Of a stretch of 64,000 bases of DNA, positions 1 to 10,822 are shown piece after piece. This DNA is from Nemertoderma westbladi (taxonomy: Eukaryota; Xenacoelomorpha; Nemertodermatida; Nemertodermatidae). The position numbers and the translations under genes are program-made. The DNA is taken from contig JAUCBJ010007408.1 in the NCBI GenBank assembly GCA_032718475.1, positions 1-64,000 of the forward strand, written 5' to 3'. Position 1 is the stretch's first letter. The number at the start of each line of letters is the position of its first letter. The notes beneath the pieces were generated by a model. The model was not told where the DNA came from and made no database searches. It saw nothing but the letters and a program-made list of their open reading frames with translations.

Positions 1-222
1 ACAAAGCCGCTTCCACTTTGCAGGACATTGCTTTCGCCTTGAGGACCCGCCAGTGCATAATCTTCCCCATGGAGTGAATAAGCATGGTGGACAGCCCATG
101 ACTTTCTTGAGACGCATCTTAAAGGACACTGGCCTTGAAGATGCGGATGATCTAGCAAATGTCATGGGTGATAGGAAGTTGTGGCGGCGCAATTTTGTCG
201 ACAAGCCGACGCAGCATTCTTG
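1..222 (+). pseudogene. LINE (non-LTR retrotransposon) ORF2 3' end, broken
   Basis: The plus strand begins inside the C-terminal tail of a non-LTR reverse transcriptase ORF. It matches the LINE piece at 58590-58746 base for base over long stretches (FAGHCFR, GVNKHGGQPMTFLRRIL). It then runs further, through VMGDRKLWRRNF to a stop near 222. Relative to that copy it lacks about 13 bases near position 65-70, which shifts the frame, so it is not functional. The 5' part lies outside the window. Confidence 0.7.
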
Positions 223-373
223 AAAATGCAGCTGCAATGCAGCATGCCGATCCTAGTAGTAGTATGCTTGCTAAGGCAACAACAGTGCCGCTCCTGGCTA
301 AAACAACATCCACAAGGACGTTATGCAACGAGGCTTTATTAATAGTTGTAGGCTTTACCATATTAACATGCCA

Positions 374-663
374 TTTAAAGTAAAGTAGAGTTTTCTTCGG
401 CCGTTTGCGGGTAGGTAGGATTATGCACAAAGTCTGACGACTTATTTCCAGTGCGGTCCCCCGGAACTTTACTCCCAGAGGAAACTCCAGTACTCATTTA
501 GCCACCATTTAAAGGGGCAATGCAGAGATACGGCCTGGCTGGTCCCTTTAACGCATTCGTGCCGAAACGAAAACTGCCCTGGCCCATCCATGTGAGGATC
601 GAACCCACGACCTGCAGTTGATGTGAATTCAATGCAACCACTACACCAAAGTCTACACCTGTC
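374..663 (-). repeat. tRNA-derived SINE, copy 1
   Basis: Read on the minus strand, it starts with an A-box-like TGGTGTAGTGGTT (near 637-649) and a B-box GGGTTCGATCCTC (594-606). These are the internal RNA polymerase III promoter elements of a tRNA. The same ~290-base body recurs on the plus strand at 54200-54477. Both copies end in a short TTTAC-type tail, here ACTTTACTTTA near 374. Two copies with a tRNA-like head and shared tail define a SINE family. Confidence 0.7.
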
Positions 664-1711
664 CCTGCTGATAAGTTCACCTACAAGAGCGTTCCCATTA
701 ACATTCCATACTACAACACTAACCTTTACTAAACACGTGACAAAGATGTGCTGTACATCCTTCATATCAACTCATACACATATACAACTATGTATCGAAA
801 TAATCTGGCCACAGCTTACTACAAAACAGCTCAATTTTATCGATCGAGTGAAAACGTACTTCCTCAAGAAAATACTTAGTCTTCATAAAACAGCAAGAAA
901 TATATTGGTGATTGATCTCTATAGGAGAATTTAATTGAGGATATCGTTGTCAAATTCCACTTCCAGAGAAAACTGCCCTAAGAATTTACAGTGAAAACGT
1001 AACGGCGAAATACGACCTAATTCCATCCGATTTCTTGACCAGCCCAGGTTTCACATCATTACAAATGGATGGAATCGATGCGAACCAATCCCAATGTCAC
1101 ACAACAAGAGTCTCCATACATGGCTTCCACCATTTAATCTGTCAAATCACGAATTTCCACGAACCAAATGAGTCCTGCCATTGTAAACTCAGTGGAGAAC
1201 ATGCCTCTAGATCAATAGTTAAACTACATTTTATTATTTTATGTATTACTACTATTAATTAATTATATACCAAACCGGACCGGTATATATTTTACTGTGC
1301 ATGCGTATCTGCCACTACCACGGCGTGATTCAGTTAATACAACCTTAAATTAAGATGTGTGGTATGTGGAAGTGTACAAAGAAAACAAACTTCATGAAAT
1401 ATATCGATAGGCTATCGAAAAAGTAGACACAAGTGGCTTTTTTATTTACTTTTGCTTTCAGTGTGAAATAAGAGGAATATAATATAAACAATAATAAGAG
1501 CTGTTGATAGTTTATAATAACCGCACGCAGTACTTATTCATTCTGTTTATGTTCCACAAGAATGGCACGGCAGGTGGTAGGCTAGGCTCCGAGGCTCACG
1601 TAACATTTAGGTGTTTAGTATAGGCCTATACAGCTATAGCATGTTATGTATTTTACCGGTGAGTTCTGGAGTTGGATAGCTGCTGAAAATGTTTCCTAGG
1701 TGACGCATTCT
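664..1711. other. gene-free stretch upstream of SNRPF end
   Basis: About 1 kb of AT-rich sequence with short ORFs only. I see no protein similarity, LTR or repeat family in it. Confidence 0.5.
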
Positions 1712-1975
1712 CTACGTGTCCATCTCACCATCCTCTTCATCTTCCGGCACTCCACGCAAGTACATAACGTTATTGCAGCGTATCAGCACTTCGCCGAGGT
1801 TTCCAGTTAAAGTACCGTCAATGTATTCCTCGGTGTTTGCCAGTTGTAGGTTCATGTACCCATCCGTCGCCACCAAGTATCCTTTGTATTCCATTCCCCA
1901 CTTGAGTTTAACCATTATTGGTTTCCCGGTAAGTCCATTTAAAAATGGTTTTGGGTTGACAGGAACATGCGACAT
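1712..1975 (-). CDS. SNRPF: small nuclear ribonucleoprotein F (Sm protein F)
   Basis: SmF is one of the seven Sm proteins that form the heteroheptameric ring on U1, U2, U4 and U5 snRNA in pre-mRNA splicing. The 87-aa product matches the whole animal SmF, which is about 86 aa in human. It has the Sm1 region ([43 protein letters not shown]), the Sm2 region ([15 protein letters not shown]) and the usual acidic tail (EDEEDGEM). I place the start at the ATG at 1975-1973; the upstream TTG is unlikely. The ORF has no intron within the coding part. An AG lies directly before the ATG, so an upstream intron in the 5' UTR is possible. No frame damage is seen, so it may be the active gene, but an intact retrocopy cannot be excluded. 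Confidence 0.93.
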   Translation of the reverse strand: MSHVPVNPKPFLNGLTGKPIMVKLKWGMEYKGYLVATDGYMNLQLANTEEYIDGTLTGNLGEVLIRCNNVMYLRGVPEDEEDGEMDT

Positions 1976-2317
1976 CTTCAAAATTATATTTAATATAATG
2001 AATTGAATAGGCCTACTGCAGAACTGCTACTAACTACAGAACTATGTATGGAAGTACTGCAGTATAGGGGATTTGCTGATAGTCCTTCTGTCCTTGGCTG
2101 ACGACAGGCTGATAGGTACTGCTGTACTGTATGTATGACAGTATGGGCAATCGCTGAAACAGGTTTTCTATCTCTTTCAGCCAGTTCCGGTATCTAAATA
2201 ATAATAACATGCAAATTAGAAACTCTCAAAATATTAAATACGTAATTAATGTTGATTTATAAATAGAAACTGTGTGTTAGATATAATTATTATTATAATA
2301 TAATTATTTAAATTGGA

Positions 2318-2353
<36 letters not shown>

Positions 2354-2488
2354 AAAACATGTTTAAAGCCAATAAGAAAATTTTCATAATTAAAAAAAAA
2401 ACAAACAATTTTTCACAATATTTTTTTGTCACAATTTTTTTTATTTTTTTATTTGTTTTTTTTTTTTTTTTTTTTTTTGAAAACCTCT
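1976..2488. other. upstream region of SNRPF and poly-A/poly-T tracts
   Basis: Non-coding and AT-rich. It carries a long A run (about 2320-2350) and a long T run (about 2456-2478). No gene is seen. The SNRPF promoter would lie near 1980-2200, but no motif is clear enough to call. Confidence 0.5.
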
Positions 2489-2503
2489 GTTTCTTGTATA
2501 GAT

Positions 2504-3560
2504 TTTAAAGGCATGGATTTCTAGAATATAATACTCAAATCTGTATTATTTACTCTATCGCAATTAATAAGGTAACAGTTCCGTATAGCACGGTAACTTT
2601 AAGATTTATGAACAGAGTTGACATGGGTTCACCAACCAAACTCTTCAGTCTGCTACCCAAGCACCTGCGCCGTCATCCAGCCCCAGTAGCCGCCACGAAC
2701 GTCGCCCCCCTCTAAGGCACAAACCCACAGCGCGCACCAACGCGATGGACAGACGGGCCCTAACCCATCCGAGAACGAATCCTGGGGGTTTCTCGTTCCA
2801 ACTGTCCTTCTCTGACAACTTTGCCGCCAAGTGATGGATAAAGTGAGATGCCTCTCTGCCCCACACACCATCCGAAGTCATCGCTAGGGGGGTGAAGGTC
2901 AGGCGCAGCTGCTCGCTAATGCGACAGTGGTGCTGCTTTTTGACTCGTTCCTTCTCGCAGAGGATACTGTCTGTTGTACGGGCACGATATGAGGGAGCGT
3001 CAGCGTTTGTAACGCATACGTCGAACGACGCCTCCCTCTGTGGTGCCCATACGCCCCGGACTAGCAAATCTGTTCGGACTCCCGCGTCTCCAAGATACTG
3101 GCCCTCTCGTAGCACTACCTCCCGCTTGACTGCACTCGTACCCCAGGCCAACCCACACAACTCGCCGATCACATCCCGCATTTCATCATGTCGACGACAT
3201 ATCAGCCCGCCCTTTTTGCAATTCAGGGCGTGGTCTATGGTGAAGATAGCACCACAGCCGTCACAGTGTGATGGCAACTCCGGGGGAGTATAACCATACC
3301 GCAGACACAGGGCGTCGCGGAATGTCTGCGCTGAAATGCCTGTCTGATGAAGCAGCGATGGGGTCACGCTCAACCATCCAGCAGTTTTCGAGTCCAGCTG
3401 GCGCTTCACTGATCGCGCTCGATCTGGCACCATTGCCCCCAATACAACTGTCTGAACCTCGCTCGCCCGCACTGCCTCCCTCAACCTAGTTTCACGGATG
3501 GTTCCCTGTAGCAGCGTTTTATGATCCTCCACTGATAGGGGAGTCTTTTCCTTCAATTCG
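2504..3560 (-). mobile_element. 5'-truncated retrotransposon fragment with 15-bp target duplication
   Basis: The same 15 bases, GTTTCTTGTATAGAT, flank the segment at 2489-2503 and 3561-3575. This indicates insertion of 2504-3560 by a target-primed mechanism. The inserted minus-strand frame runs through nearly the whole segment (coding end at 2645) but has no start codon of its own; the in-frame ATG at about 3601 lies in flanking DNA. A 5'-truncated non-LTR copy explains all of this. Confidence 0.65.
2645..3560 (-). CDS. retrotransposon ORF C-terminal fragment (Zn motif plus nuclease-like region)
   Basis: About 305 residues remain. A zinc-type motif CDGCGAIFTIDHALNCKKGG is followed by RRHDEMRD. 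Further on come RTDLLVRGVW, SFDVCVTN and FTPLAMTSDGVWGREA. That order (Cys/His cluster, then Asp and hydrophobic-Asp strands) fits the C-terminal zinc and restriction-like endonuclease part of some non-LTR retrotransposons. I recall close relatives annotated only as uncharacterised proteins in cnidarians and other invertebrates. The exact clade is not assigned. The reverse transcriptase part is absent because of 5' truncation. Confidence 0.5.
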
Positions 3561-3603
3561 GTTTCTTGTATAGATAGATTTTTTTTATTGATTTTAAACA
3601 CGT

Positions 3604-5763
3604 TTTAAAACGATTCCATGCGTTTTAAATAGAATCCAGATTTTTTTTCTAAAAAATGTTTAAAAAACATTTTTAGAACAAAAAATATTTGTTCTAGAAC
3701 ATAATATTTTTTTTAAATGAATAGCTAACATGTTCTGGAACATTTTCTATACAAATAGTAAAAAGAACTAGCAACTACAAAATATTTATAGAGGGAAGTA
3801 GGATGTCGGAACCAGTGTCTAAATTACTAGCTAAACCTATCTAAAACACTAGCTACCATAAAATTTAGTATCTTACTTAACGAGGATGCTTCAATTACGT
3901 CCGTTGACCAAATTGCAGCAAATGACAATTTATAGAACTCTCCCGATATCAAAATATAAAATTGTTGTAAAAAAATCTTGCCCCCAGTCACCGCCCCCAG
4001 TTAACTCGATGGCCTTGTATATAGTACGCCTTGATTACGTCCCAAATAGCGATATGTCCCATTGCCATTTAAAGAAGCATGTTAGAAAATGAGCAGGTTA
4101 CAGAGGCTTATTGGTGGAACCAAAGCAATAACCGAAAGTTAAACATATTACAAGATTATGCAGGTTTTTATTATTGGGTCTTTGGTCTTTGTTTTGTCCT
4201 CACTCGAGGATCGTCGGTATAATATGATTAAACATTTTGTTTGATTTATGGAAATAAATAATGAATGGATTTGTATAAAAAATTTGGTGCCGGAAGAATT
4301 GTTTTTGGTTGACGGGTAATTATTTTCTAGGGAGATTTAATAATTGTTTTAGGGGAATTAATAATTGTTTTTCGGGGATGAATAATTGTTTTTTGGGGGG
4401 TGAGTAATTGTTTTTGGTGAGAGAGATATTCAAAATTGGGGGATGTAAATTGGTGCTACTGTACAAAAAAAATATTTTTGGTGATAAATAATTTTTTGAT
4501 GTGAAATAATCTAATTTTGGGTGGCATTCTATTAGTGGCGTTTCTGTTTCTGTATTTACTGTGAAGTATGTACTATCAAGGCGTTGGTATTATATGGTGC
4601 TGACAGTGTGTGGAGCAGTTCTGCAATTGCAGTGGTGTGGGGCCACCCTGCCTCTAAAACGGTAAAATAATCTTAGATACTGCTGCTTAGAATGTGAGTA
4701 AAGTAACTAATCTTTGAAGGTCTTTGAAGGTAACTAAAGCGTCAGTCGTCCATTAACGTCCTGTTGCAGTCTCAGTAGCCTGTTATTGTGATGATTGTGT
4801 CATTGATTTTTTTCAACAGAGACAGATGAATAACAACAGTAGGCTTACATAGTAGGCCTACTACTTGAGTGTACGTACATACATGTAGTTGGTTATGTAC
4901 TGTGTGGTTGGTTTAATACAGTATATATGCATAGCAATTATTGTAACGTTATAAAACGTAAGTTAGTTTATTGTTGTAGTGCGTACTACGTAGTCGTACA
5001 CAGAGTGCAAAATAAGGGAGTTTGAAATATTATGTTTAAAATATTACACACTTATCAATAGAATATTGTAGTACATTTATTTATTAACTTGATACTGTAA
5101 TACCTCTAATTTACTACTACTGTACTAAACTATAGAGACAGGGGGGAAACTGGACGCAAAACCCGCCTTGGCGAATTAATATCCCGCCTCAATGTTAATT
5201 TCTCAATTTAGGGAAAGGAGCAGGTTCCAGTGGCATGTTATTTTAACTAAAACAATAAACTAAGCACAATAGAAAAGGTTACAGTTTAATTTTTTGAGAA
5301 TAATCAGCTGTTATTTGCGTCGAATTTCCCCTGGAGAGGGATGAATTTTTATTTCGTCCAGTTTCCCCCCCCCCCCCCCCCCCCTATCTCTATCTGAAAC
5401 TACTGTATAGGTCGAGCGAGCTTGGGCAGTTGAAATTATATCCTCTTATTCCAGTCCAGTTCTCAGATTATCCATAGTTGTCGTAATTTCGTTTCTCCCA
5501 ACTTCAGTATCCACTTTCAAGTTGGTCTACAGTATACTGTATGTTACAGCCGGTCCCCCATTGGAAGGTGGCATTCCTTCCTTGTGTTGGTGCCAGAAAA
5601 GTAGATCTCATCTCTAAAATCTAGAAAAGCCTCTTAAAAAAGCAAACACTGTTAAATGCCCCTACTGTATACGTTGCAACAAGTTAAGAACCGAGTTTTA
5701 TCAGTTTATAAATTTTCACACGGTTGTATTTAAGTCAATTTGTAGGGCCTAATTTGTGTCGTG
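3604..5763. other. 2.2-kb gene-free region with simple repeats
   Basis: No coding region is supported. At about 4310-4430 a G/T-rich unit of 22-26 bases containing AATAATTGTTTT recurs four to five times. A run of about 18 C lies near 5367-5384. The words TACTGTA/TACAGTA are frequent. Confidence 0.5.
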
Positions 5764-5768
5764 TACAG

Positions 5769-6360
5769 TGTGACGGGATCCACCGAGGATCCCGGTTTAT
5801 CCGGTTTCTTATCTACGCGTCCCCGCCGTGTGTGTGTAAAAGAGTTCTGATATTGTTGACTGATCGTTGATAGTATAAATACAAGGGTATAATATAGAAT
5901 CAGAATAAGATATAACACAGTTGATTGTAAATCAATGATTGAAAAGTTGATTGTACCGGTAAAATGGATTAATATGGTGGTGGCAGTAGACGGAGATGGT
6001 GATAAGAGTTTCGGTACTGCCCTAACTAACTGACTTACTAAAGTGAATGAAATTGGAACAACCACCGGTAATATATTGCACTGGTTGGCCGTGTTACATT
6101 ACTCAGTGGATGCCTTCCCCCCGATTGGCTAATAACTCATTTCTCACCCTCCCATCTCTCTGGGAGTGTTTCCCCCTGCTGCTATCACTCTCTCCCTCCC
6201 GGAGGTGTAACCTCTGACCCCCGCTGTGTGTTCCCTTTGGGGCTTGTCGCCCCGTTTTATTGGGGTGACACGAGGTTGATTGGTAATCAACCTCGTGCTC
6301 CCAATATTGCTTAAAGCTAACTTTGTGTGGGCCTGGTTAGCGGAATTGAATACGCTAACA
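5769..6360 (-). repeat. 3' LTR of element 1
   Basis: 592 bp with TG...CA ends. It is nearly identical to 19148-19723 except for small indels, for example near 5935-5962. It contains an inverted repeat around CACGAGGTTGATTGG/AATCAACCTCGTG. Confidence 0.92.
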
Positions 6361-6369
6361 CTCCCCCCC
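6361..6369 (-). other. polypurine tract of element 1
   Basis: On the sense strand a GGGGGGGAG run directly abuts the first base of the 3' LTR. This is the position of the plus-strand primer for LTR retrotransposon reverse transcription. Confidence 0.65.
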
Positions 6370-7094
6370 ATGCTATCTTCCCGGTGAGAAGATAGCATCC
6401 ACCTCTAGTGCGCTACAATTCCGCTGGATCTCGATCTACTATCGAGTGTGGGGTGGAACTATTTTCCTCGGAGCCGGCTTTCCAGACCGCCCCCTATGGG
6501 TATGATATCGCTAACCTGTTTACCTGGCGTTCCGTGTCGGGCCGATCGTGCGCTCCTCTCACACAATTTTTGTTTCCACAACACTTGCGCCACTCTAACT
6601 CCACTCTACTCTCACCCTGACTCTCCTCTACTCCTCCTTACTCTCGCTCTAACCCTCGGACCTCCTTGTCCCTCACTTTGCCTCTCACTCCTCCCCCCCC
6701 CCACACTTGAATTGCACCCGCACTCTCCTCGCGCTGTTACTCAACCCCTATACCTCCTGTGCCGTCGCACTCAAGAAGTGTGATGTCGTCCCATGTCTCG
6801 TCCGCGATTCATAGTATTATAGTCTATTGGTCCCCAGTCCCAGTAGCTAATTGGAAAAAGGTTGTATGACTATGGTACTTACTTTGATTACATTTGTTTG
6901 CTAAACTAATAATGATTGCTACGTACGTACATACTAATTGCACTTTTCAATTATTTAGATTATTTGAATTTGTACTTAGGAGTTCGCACATCTCTCGTGG
7001 TGCCTTCCAGGCATACCACATCGAAGTCTTAGTTCGTTCCACCTGACTTTGGGAACCACCTCAACTCTTTCCCTCTGTCGTCCTCCTCCCTCAG
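6370..7094 (-). other. untranslated region between ORF3 and 3' LTR
   Basis: C/T-rich on the plus strand, with a short C run near 6700. No conserved ORF was found, so this is the 3' untranslated region of element 1. Confidence 0.5.
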
Positions 7095-9596
7095 TCATTT
7101 CCTGGTCGCTGCCGCTCCTTTGGTCTTATCTCCCTTCAGGCTCCTGACCCTCGCCGTCACCTCTTTACTAATCCCGGTCGTCGACTCCTTGGGCGCTGGT
7201 GTTATTAGCTCCCGGTATCGCTTCGCGGGTGGCCCCTCCGAGTGGCCCTGTTGTCTCCACCTGGTGGCGTCCCATAGGATCACTTTCATCGCCCTCGGCA
7301 CATGCTCCGCCAAGAAATCCCTGAACTCTCCTCTGTTCTGTGGCGTCCACCTGTCCAAATACCTCGGCGTATTTATCACCCCGGCATACGACACTGCCGT
7401 CGCCACTTCTTGGTAGGTAAATGGAAGCCTCTGTTTGATGATCTCCATGTGGGCCTCCTGATTGATGTTAAAGAAGCCCCACCGGAACTCCTGGGCCTTC
7501 ATACGTTGCCGAGTCATGGCCCCGACGTCGGCCCACTCCTCGAAGATCCTAAACTTCTCTTCGTCGTCCATCCATTCGCACTGGCGTCCATAGTGCCCAC
7601 GAAAGTTGCACTTCGAACACCGGTTGTGCAACCGTGGACACGCCCCCATCATGTGGCTCGACTCGCGGCAATAGAGACAACTATTTCCTTTCTGGAACCG
7701 GTACAAACAGCTCCTTTCCTGGTGGGTCTGTCACCCACAGTAGTCACAGCCGAGCACCAATGTCTCCCGCCCCACGTCGTCTTTCGTCCCAAGCGATCTC
7801 CGCGGTCTGTGGAGTCGCTGGTAAGCGAACTTCTGGACATTAGCGTCCCTGTCCACGTCGATCTCCTCGCCCCTCCCGGGCATCGTCTCCCCGAATACTA
7901 CCCGTGGTGCCGTTCCCGGTTGCTCGCCCAACCTGATGGTGCTCCCCGCGAAATCCATCGCCGGCTCCTCATGCACCCAGGCCCGCTTGCCGGGTCTATC
8001 CCAGAAGGCTCTCACCCCACTGGCCGTCACCACCCTCCCGCCAACCCAGTCCGTGCCCGAGTGGTCGATCCTCCCGATGGGCGGCATCTCTCCGAACTCG
8101 TCGTCATCCTCGTCCTCCTCTGGGAGTGGCTCCAACCCCGGTATCCCGGTGGACCCACTGTGTCCCTTGCCGCCTTGGCTCTCGCCCGTAACTTTCCATC
8201 CTTCCAGCTCCCCTAGCCTCCTTAGCGGCTGATCGCCCTCGGCGCCCGCTGGTATGGGCGTCGTCTGCAATCCCGATGTCGACTGTTTCGGTGATCCCAC
8301 CATCCACCCTAATTCTCGCCCTAGAGACTCCCCCGAACTCCCTGACGATGTCCAACGAAGTTCGTCTAAGGCCGCCTGTTCCTCGAAGCCGTAGCTCTGC
8401 ACCCTAGCTTCCTCCTCCCTTTCTTCTGCTTCTCTCCTCTCCTGTCTAGCGATTTCTTCCAATCGCTTCGCTTCTCGTCTATCCGCCTCTAGCTGCTCCC
8501 ACCTTTGATACGGCGTATCTACCTCCCCGTCTACCAGATGTCGGCAGTTATAATACACCGACTCGCCCTTCAGCCCCGGGTGGTCTACCAGACCCTCGAA
8601 AGCCGTCTTAAAGGCTCTTCTGTGACTTAGGGGTGATTCCGATAATAGGAATGCCGTTGGTTCCCTCTCGATAACCACGGTCATGAATAGGTTACGCAAA
8701 CCTATCATTATCCAGTCCTCTTGTAGGATATATCGCTTCTGATATACCTTTATCGCTCCTCTCCGGAATTGATACACCTCTTGTTTCCCTGGCCTCGCTC
8801 CCCACTTCAGCGAGTTCGCCAAGTCCGCTCCGTACTCCTCTCTGAACTTACCCCAGTCCATTGGTTTGTGACACACGAGCCCCATTAGCTGGCCCATCGC
8901 CACCGCTCCACAATGACCTGAGTTCTCCACTAATCCCAACCCGTCTGGTGCTGTCATAGCCATGTAGACCGTCTGCGTATCCAGAAGGTTGGGGGTGTCC
9001 GGACCGATGATTCTCTCTGCGTCGTCGCGAATCGCAGATCCCACTTTCGTCGTCGACTTCTCTCTCACTAGGGTTTGCACCGCCTTCGGCAACCGGTTCA
9101 ACTTCGGCCCGTCCTTCTTTCCATACGTCCCTAGATCGAATAGGAATATATCCCCATTTGGCGCGGCCAAATGTAGGAGTATGGTTCTGGCCGACCCCGC
9201 CGATCCTCTCCTCGAACCCTCCTCGTCTTCCACAGTCCCCTCATCGTCTAGAACCATGTATCCTCCTCTGCTGACGGACTCTACGAACCTCTTCCAATCT
9301 TTCCTCGGTGGCTCTCTCGCGTACTTCGGAATCCCGAACTTCGCTTCGTCTCCTTTCACCACGTAGTGGAAATGCTCGAAGATCGCGTTGTCCAGCGACG
9401 GCGTCCCGTAGGTCCCGACCAGCCGCTGTTCGTGCACCTCCCTGAAATGGTCCTGTAGCGATCGCGCCTTGTGACCTCTTTCCAACCGCTCGTAGTATCC
9501 CCTCGTCTTCTCTTCCGGATGCCTCTTGGTGAAATCCACCAGTATCTCCTTTCCTCCTAACTCCACCTTTCTCTTTCTGATCAGTTTCCCCGCCAT
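7095..9596 (-). CDS. element 1 ORF3: DEDD exonuclease-like domain plus zinc knuckles
   Basis: An 834-codon frame sits where BEL/Pao elements sometimes carry env, but it is not an envelope gene: no signal peptide or membrane segment is visible. Residues about 112-310 resemble DEDD 3'-5' exonucleases (RNase D/WRN/EXD type). Features are VLDDEG (Asp117-x-Glu119), the strand pair ILLHLAA and DIFLFDL, then KVGSAIRDDAERI and LLDTQ (Asp206), followed by a helical part with QEDW. A charged coiled-coil (about 395-440) and an acidic linker follow. The C-terminus carries Cys/His knuckles (CDYCG; CLYC...H...C; CSKCNFRGHYGRQC). One TGA at 7731-7733 splits the frame; the homologous codon in element 2 is Arg. 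A CAG/GTGAGC junction near the start could be a splice site, and a spliced mRNA as for env is possible. ATG 9596 is preferred. The exonuclease call is by motif pattern only. Confidence 0.65.
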
Positions 9597-10074
9597 TCCG
9601 AACTCTCTCACTCGCTCACCTGTAAGGTGGTGCCTTGCCAAGGCGCAATACAGATGAGTGATAAGGTTAAGATGGTCTGTACAGTTCGACAATGGCCTAT
9701 TTCTTACTTAACCTCGAGTTATAGCCTAATTTTACTACTTAATTCCTAAAACTACCAAATTGTACCCTAAATTTCAATTTTGTCCATTACTTTAATTATG
9801 TTCCAGAATTTTCTTCCTATTGTTACCATAATTTGTTTAATTTCTAATTTCTTATTTTATTTTAATTTAATTCTACTACTGTGTTACTACTTATTGTTGC
9901 CGATGGATTACTCTATTTCATAATCCACATTCTGGCCTATTCTGTGGGCTTGTGCAGTACAACAGTATATGTCGCGTGGCCTATACGATTTATCCAGCTG
10001 TACTCATATGCCCCCCTCTCGCTACTTACTACTAACTAATATCTATATTATACATACCCTTCTACCACTAACTC

Positions 10075-10575
10075 TTACCAACCGGTACTACGTACCCTCT
10101 TACTAACTTCTAACTCCCACTAACTCCTACTAACCGGTACTACGTACCCTCTTACCAACCTCTAACTCCCACTAACTCCTACTAACCGGTACTACGTACC
10201 CTCTTACTAACTCTTACTCTCTCTAACTAACTAACGGTACTACGTACCCTCTTACTAACTCTTACTCTCTCTAACTAACGGTACTACGTACCCTCTTACT
10301 AACTCTTACTCTCTCTAACTAACGGTACTACATACCCTCTTACTAACTCTTACTCTCTCTAACTAACGGTACTACGTACCCTCTTACTAACTCTTACTCT
10401 CTCTAACTAACGGTACTACGTATCTTCTAACTACTAACTCTTACTAACTAACTAATGGTACTACGTACCCTCTTACTAACTCCTACTATCCGCCTAACAG
10501 TACTACGTACCTTCTAACTACTAACTCTTACTAACTAACTAATGGTACTAAGTACCCTCTTACTACTAACTAACT
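10075..10575. repeat. 44-bp minisatellite between pol and ORF3 of element 1
   Basis: A unit containing GGTACTACGTACCCTCTTAC recurs. GGTAC starts at 10236, 10280, 10324, 10368 and 10412, giving an exact 44-base period. More diverged units lie on both sides. The whole 9693-10822 spacer is otherwise non-coding. Confidence 0.85.
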
Positions 10576-10822
10576 AACTCCCATCTGCCTACTTACTCTT
10601 TCTTTATTTATTTTATTATTTTTTTATATTTTATGTGTAGGAAGGGCGTCTCGACCTCAATCCCACCCACCTCAGTCCAAAACTTGGACGACTAAACACT
10701 ACTCGTCTAAGATGCTCCCTCTAGTAGGCAGCACTTGCCTACAGCCCTTCTGTAGGTCTTTCTATCTTTCACTCCTATTTTGCCACCTATCCGCACTTCT
10801 ACTCGATCGGACTCTTCCGTCC

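Noticed and set aside
7302-8216. 304-aa plus-strand ORF and similar long plus-strand ORFs opposite element 1
   Set aside because: Antisense shadow of GC-rich ORF3; the minus strand carries the zinc knuckles and domain similarity.
7095-9596. Envelope glycoprotein in the env position of element 1
   Set aside because: No signal peptide, membrane anchor or fusion-type region; the content is exonuclease-like plus zinc knuckles.
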